From the NCBI GenBank assembly GCA_021844725.1, contig JAKBSX010000118.1, forward strand, positions 1 through 7,519: a stretch of 7,519 nucleotides of DNA, given 5' to 3'. Both the position numbers and the translations under genes were made by a program. Source of the DNA: Actinomycetes bacterium. Its GTDB lineage: Bacteria; Actinomycetota; Acidimicrobiia; Acidimicrobiales; Acidimicrobiaceae. Below the pieces are notes generated by a model. It made no database searches. It had not been told where the DNA came from and saw only the letters and a program-made list of their open reading frames with translations. Position 1 is the stretch's first letter, and each line of letters starts with the position of its first letter. This document shows positions 5,968-7,519 of the stretch, piece by piece.

Positions 5968-6019
5968 TCTTATTTTGTTTTTGTGACATCGAGAGATTGC
6001 GCGGGAAGCTTTGCTCTCT

Positions 6020-6033
6020 CTATTCCGGAATAG
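6020..6033. repeat. 14-bp perfect palindrome between the divergent tRNA genes
   Basis: CTATTCCGGAATAG is self-complementary. Its right half GGAATAGCG recurs as GAATAGCG at 6048-6055, so the two copies bracket the TATA-like TTTATTAA at 6036-6043. It may be a regulator site or chance. Confidence 0.4.
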
Positions 6034-6035
6034 CG

Positions 6036-6043
6036 TTTATTAA
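6036..6043 (+). promoter_or_regulatory. Candidate TATA box for tRNA-Gly
   Basis: TTTATTAA lies about 31 bases before the tRNA-Gly 5' end at 6071, the spacing expected when the primary transcript begins a few bases before the mature end. It is bracketed by two GAATAGCG copies. Confidence 0.5.
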
Positions 6044-6085
6044 CCGTGAATAGCGGAGTTTGATTCAAGTGCGGCGATCGTCTAG

Positions 6086-6132
6086 ACGCAATTTGTTACT
6101 TCGCTAATCACGTAGGATCAAGTGCGGGAGAT
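6086..6132 (+). other. tRNA-Gly intron 1 (D-loop, between positions 15 and 16)
   Basis: 47 bases. CGCA (6087-6090) pairs with TGCG (6123-6126) as the inner helix. The following GGAG pairs three of four bases with the D-stem strand GTCT, leaving bulges AGA and ATC at the cut sites. This is the same exon context and geometry as tRNA-Ala intron 1, though the interiors differ. Confidence 0.75.
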
Positions 6133-6157
6133 CCTGGTCTAGGACATCAGCCTGCCA

Positions 6158-6185
6158 TTCTCCTTGAGTAAAATCGAGAGCAGTG
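6158..6185 (+). other. tRNA-Gly intron 2 (canonical position 37/38)
   Basis: 28 bases forming a textbook bulge-helix-bulge. The outer helix is TCAGC/GCTGG, the central helix CTGC/GCAG, the bulges CAT and TGC are each cut after the second base, and the inner helix is TCTC/GAGA. Confidence 0.9.
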
Positions 6186-6220
6186 CGCTGGTAACCCGGG
6201 TTCAAATCCCGGTCGCCGCA

Positions 6221-6225
6221 TTTTT
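6221..6225 (+). terminator. T-run terminator of tRNA-Gly
   Basis: Five consecutive T directly follow the mature 3' end, as is common for archaeal tRNA genes, which end transcription at T-runs without needing a hairpin. Confidence 0.55.
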
Positions 6226-6314
6226 CGTAGCTTTCCAAGAGGCCTGATTCATTGAAAAGTAGATCATACAACTTTGCAGGGTGCAAAGATCAAGGTAATG
6301 AAAACAGAAGGCGG

Positions 6315-6326
6315 AACGCTATCTTA
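6315..6326 (+). repeat. 12-base repeat AACGCTATCTTA, first copy
   Basis: This string recurs identically at 7298-7309 in the same orientation, about 980 bases away, bracketing the hairpin and the 198-residue membrane protein gene. Confidence 0.4.
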
Positions 6327-6330
6327 GAGC

Positions 6331-6384
6331 AGGTCCACACATCGGAGCGCAAAAAGACCTAAATTTTTGCGGACCTGTGGACCT
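6331..6384. repeat. Two-tier hairpin in the tRNA-Gly downstream intergenic region
   Basis: The outer stem has nine perfect pairs, AGGTCCACA (6331-6339) with TGTGGACCT (6376-6384). The inner stem has eight, CGCAAAAA (6348-6355) with TTTTTGCG (6364-6371). Between them is an asymmetric internal loop (8 and 4 bases), and the terminal loop is GACCTAAA. The region 6226-6542 holds no gene I can support, so this could be a small RNA, a processing site, a protein-binding site or the remnant end of a mobile element. The inner T-run could also end transcripts on either strand. Confidence 0.6.
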
Positions 6385-6499
6385 AGGTGGGAAGTCGACC
6401 ATCGTCATGCAATTACTGTAACATTCGAGCTAAAAGATAACAAAATATCATTGAAAACAATGAGGTACCCCCCGTGGGTTCTGGGAAAATAGCGGTTGC

Positions 6500-6507
6500 A
6501 ATAAATA
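6500..6507 (+). promoter_or_regulatory. Candidate TATA box for the downstream membrane protein
   Basis: AATAAATA lies about 40 bases before the TTG at 6543. Its spacing suits a short-leader transcript, but the match is loose and the area is A/T-rich. Confidence 0.25.
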
Positions 6508-6542
6508 CCTAACAATATCAAACTCTGCGTGTTACTTTTCGG

Positions 6543-7139
6543 TTGCTAATCCCCTCTTTTGCAGACCAAGCGGTCATAGTTTTCTTCGCATTTGTCATTA
6601 CTCTTATTGTGATATTGGCTCTCGTAAGAGCTTTCCCAAATCCAAAGACGAACAACCAAAACACATTGTTCATTCTCCTAATACTGGTAATAATGTTCAT
6701 CGTTACGATAGTAATTTCGTTTGTACTTTTGTACCTTGCAGTAGCAGGTTTGATAGAATATCCACTCGTGGTTTCGTTGGTGATAGCTGAAGTGCCAATA
6801 GCAGCTTTCATTTCATTGCTCTTTGGTGAACATAATAGATCTGCCCAAGATCTGAATGACGCAATCCAAAGGGCGAAAGCATTGACACAGTTCAAACATT
6901 TGGAAATCTTGTTTATTCCGAACAAATGGAGTCCAGTTATTGAGAGACGAAGATACTACGTTGTGAATAAACGGACAATGCTAGCTTTCGTCTGTCCGAG
7001 ATACATTCGCATTTTGGGTCAAAATGACATCGTTCATAGGATCTCTTACAGCAAACTTGATGAGATACAGAGCTACTTCAAACAGCATGAAATAACTCTG
7101 GTAACGAGAGAGCCACTAGCTGGGGAGCTGGACGATTAG
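6543..7139 (+). CDS. Unidentified protein with three membrane helices and a soluble C-terminal domain
   Basis: 198 residues from TTG. The first ATG in frame is Met51, inside the second helix, so a non-ATG start is needed; the frame is open upstream to about 6513. Hydrophobic segments lie at about 9-29, 42-68 and 74-95. A charged region of about 100 residues follows (96-198), with short beta-like stretches such as YYVVNKRTMLAFV and an acidic end (GELDD). There are no Cys pairs or recognisable catalytic motifs, and I do not recognise the family. It is on the opposite strand to the mer cluster and beyond the tRNA pair, so it probably belongs to a different unit. Absence of a Shine-Dalgarno site fits a leaderless or short-leader message. 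Confidence 0.6.
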   Translation: MLIPSFADQAVIVFFAFVITLIVILALVRAFPNPKTNNQNTLFILLILVIMFIVTIVISFVLLYLAVAGLIEYPLVVSLVIAEVPIAAFISLLFGEHNRSAQDLNDAIQRAKALTQFKHLEILFIPNKWSPVIERRRYYVVNKRTMLAFVCPRYIRILGQNDIVHRISYSKLDEIQSYFKQHEITLVTREPLAGELDD

Positions 7140-7349
7140 GATTTTGAAAGATATTCGCTTAAGATCATACGGGCTGTTTCTGGAATTGAATCCAAAGCGC
7201 GTTTCTTTCGTTCTACTTCTAATCTTCTTTCCATTTCCTCAGTTATGGTTAGCATGTACCGTTTCTGCAATTTCCTTCACGCTATCTATCCATAGCAAAC
7301 GCTATCTTAATATACCTAACGCTTGCTACTTATGGATAGCGAATGATAT
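7140..7349 (+). other. Intergenic region with pyrimidine tract and CGCTATC repeats
   Basis: An 85-codon frame from a TTG at 7144 is open here, but I do not call it: it has no Shine-Dalgarno site, is T-rich and hydrophobic, and runs into the next gene. The pyrimidine-rich tract at about 7201-7245 could end transcription of the membrane protein gene. Near the right end CGCTATC occurs at 7280-7286 and 7300-7306 (20 bases apart) and inverted as GATAGCG at 7335-7341. TTAATATA (7307-7314) is a TATA-like element about 40 bases before the next ATG. Confidence 0.45.
7298..7309 (+). repeat. 12-base repeat AACGCTATCTTA, second copy
   Basis: Identical to 6315-6326. Here it contains one of three CGCTATC/GATAGCG motifs lying upstream of the transposase-like fragment and directly abuts its TATA-like element, so it may be part of that gene's control region or of an element terminus. 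Confidence 0.4.
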
Positions 7350-7511
7350 ATGCAAACCGCAACCGAACTTAGACAAACAAGAGGCAAGGAAATCTGCATG
7401 ATGCAAAACTCTGTCCAGCAAAAGAACGAGACTGACTATATCGTAAAGTCTCAAACTGGAAACGGAGAGTATCATGTTGAAAATTGTTTTGGGAAATGGA
7501 AAGAAGATTAG
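7350..7511 (+). CDS. N-terminal fragment resembling a SWIM-zinc-finger transposase
   Basis: 53 residues from ATG: MQTATELRQTRGKE, then a second Met pair, then NETDYIVKSQTGNGEYHVEN and FGKWKED before TAG. The pattern VKSQ-x-GNG-x-Y-x-V followed by a Trp resembles the start of SWIM-type zinc-finger modules in the N-terminal region of some archaeal DDE transposases, where CxC-P-D-F and a later C-x-H would follow. Those zinc ligands are missing: the frame stops at TAG just where the first Cys would be expected, and the window ends 8 bases later. It is therefore probably a decayed transposase start, or a small protein of its own. The assignment is from motif recall only. Confidence 0.45.
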   Translation: MQTATELRQTRGKEICMMQNSVQQKNETDYIVKSQTGNGEYHVENCFGKWKED

Positions 7512-7519
7512 AAGTAGAA

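Larger units (their letters stand above)
6071..6220 (+). tRNA. tRNA-Gly(GCC) with two introns
   Basis: Exons 6071-6085, 6133-6157 and 6186-6220 join to a 75-base cloverleaf. The acceptor is GCGGCGA/TCGCCGC with seven perfect pairs and discriminator A. The D-stem is GTCT/GGAC, the anticodon stem TCAGC/GCTGG with loop CTGCCAC, and the T-arm CCGGG-TTCAAAT-CCCGG. The anticodon GCC is at 6154-6156. CCA is not encoded, and a TTTTT run follows at 6221-6225 as a likely terminator. Together with the divergent tRNA-Ala gene it forms a pair in which every tRNA has two introns. The mature sequence closely matches the usual archaeal tRNA-Gly. Confidence 0.95.

Noticed and set aside
6104..6286. 60-codon minus-strand frame over tRNA-Gly
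   Set aside because: It overlaps the tRNA gene; the peptide is a reverse reading of tRNA sequence.
6518..6925. 135-codon minus-strand frame
   Set aside because: Antisense to the hydrophobic membrane protein; the composition is that of a shadow.
7144..7401. 85-codon plus-strand frame after the membrane protein gene
   Set aside because: TTG start without Shine-Dalgarno, T-rich composition, and overlap with the better supported frame at 7350-7511.
1..7519. CRISPR array or toxin-antitoxin pair
   Set aside because: No regularly spaced repeats were seen, and no pair of small adjacent genes has recognisable toxin or antitoxin motifs.

Overview
The window looks archaeal, most likely Nitrososphaeria (Thaumarchaeota). 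The reasons are two tRNA genes with bulge-helix-bulge introns and no encoded CCA, TATA-type promoters about 25-35 bases upstream of predicted transcript starts, a leaderless repressor gene, frequent TTG/GTG starts, and a C2H2 zinc finger fused to a membrane-anchored thioredoxin. Base composition is moderate (low 40s % G+C by eye). The lineage is an inference, because no ribosomal or other marker gene is present.

Positions 387-4746, all on the minus strand, form a compact mercury-detoxification cluster read from right to left. It begins with an ArsR/SmtB-type repressor that has a palindromic operator between its TATA box and start codon. Next is a mercuric reductase (MerA) with the redox pair CVNVGC and the C-terminal vicinal Cys pair. 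Three different membrane proteins each carry a CC-x(1,2)-P motif inside a hydrophobic segment: one is MerF-like with two helices, and two are larger proteins with four helices. Between the last two lies a zinc-finger / membrane-anchor / TlpA-like thioredoxin protein. Gaps of 1 to 47 bases and stop-overlapping Shine-Dalgarno sites support one transcript. A plausible scheme is that the outward-facing thioredoxin manages thiols or metal outside the membrane, the CC membrane proteins pass Hg(II) inward through vicinal cysteines, MerA reduces it to Hg(0), and the ArsR protein senses the metal. Only the MerA step is firmly supported by family knowledge.

Positions 4800-5760 hold decayed sequence. 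It includes a minus-strand tyrosine-recombinase (integrase) pseudogene with a helix-turn-helix N-terminus, at least one frameshift, an in-frame stop and no catalytic domain. It lies just inside the 3' end of a tRNA-Ala gene, the usual layout of an element integrated at a tRNA. The mer cluster could therefore be cargo of a decayed integrative element, but no second attachment site was found.

Positions 5806-6220 carry two divergent tRNA genes, tRNA-Ala(GGC) on minus and tRNA-Gly(GCC) on plus. Each is interrupted by two introns, and both share an intron at the same D-loop position. Positions 6221-7519 hold a strong two-tier hairpin, an unidentified three-helix membrane protein, and the N-terminal part of what resembles a SWIM-zinc-finger transposase next to short CGCTATC repeats. 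The first 386 bases contain no gene I can support.
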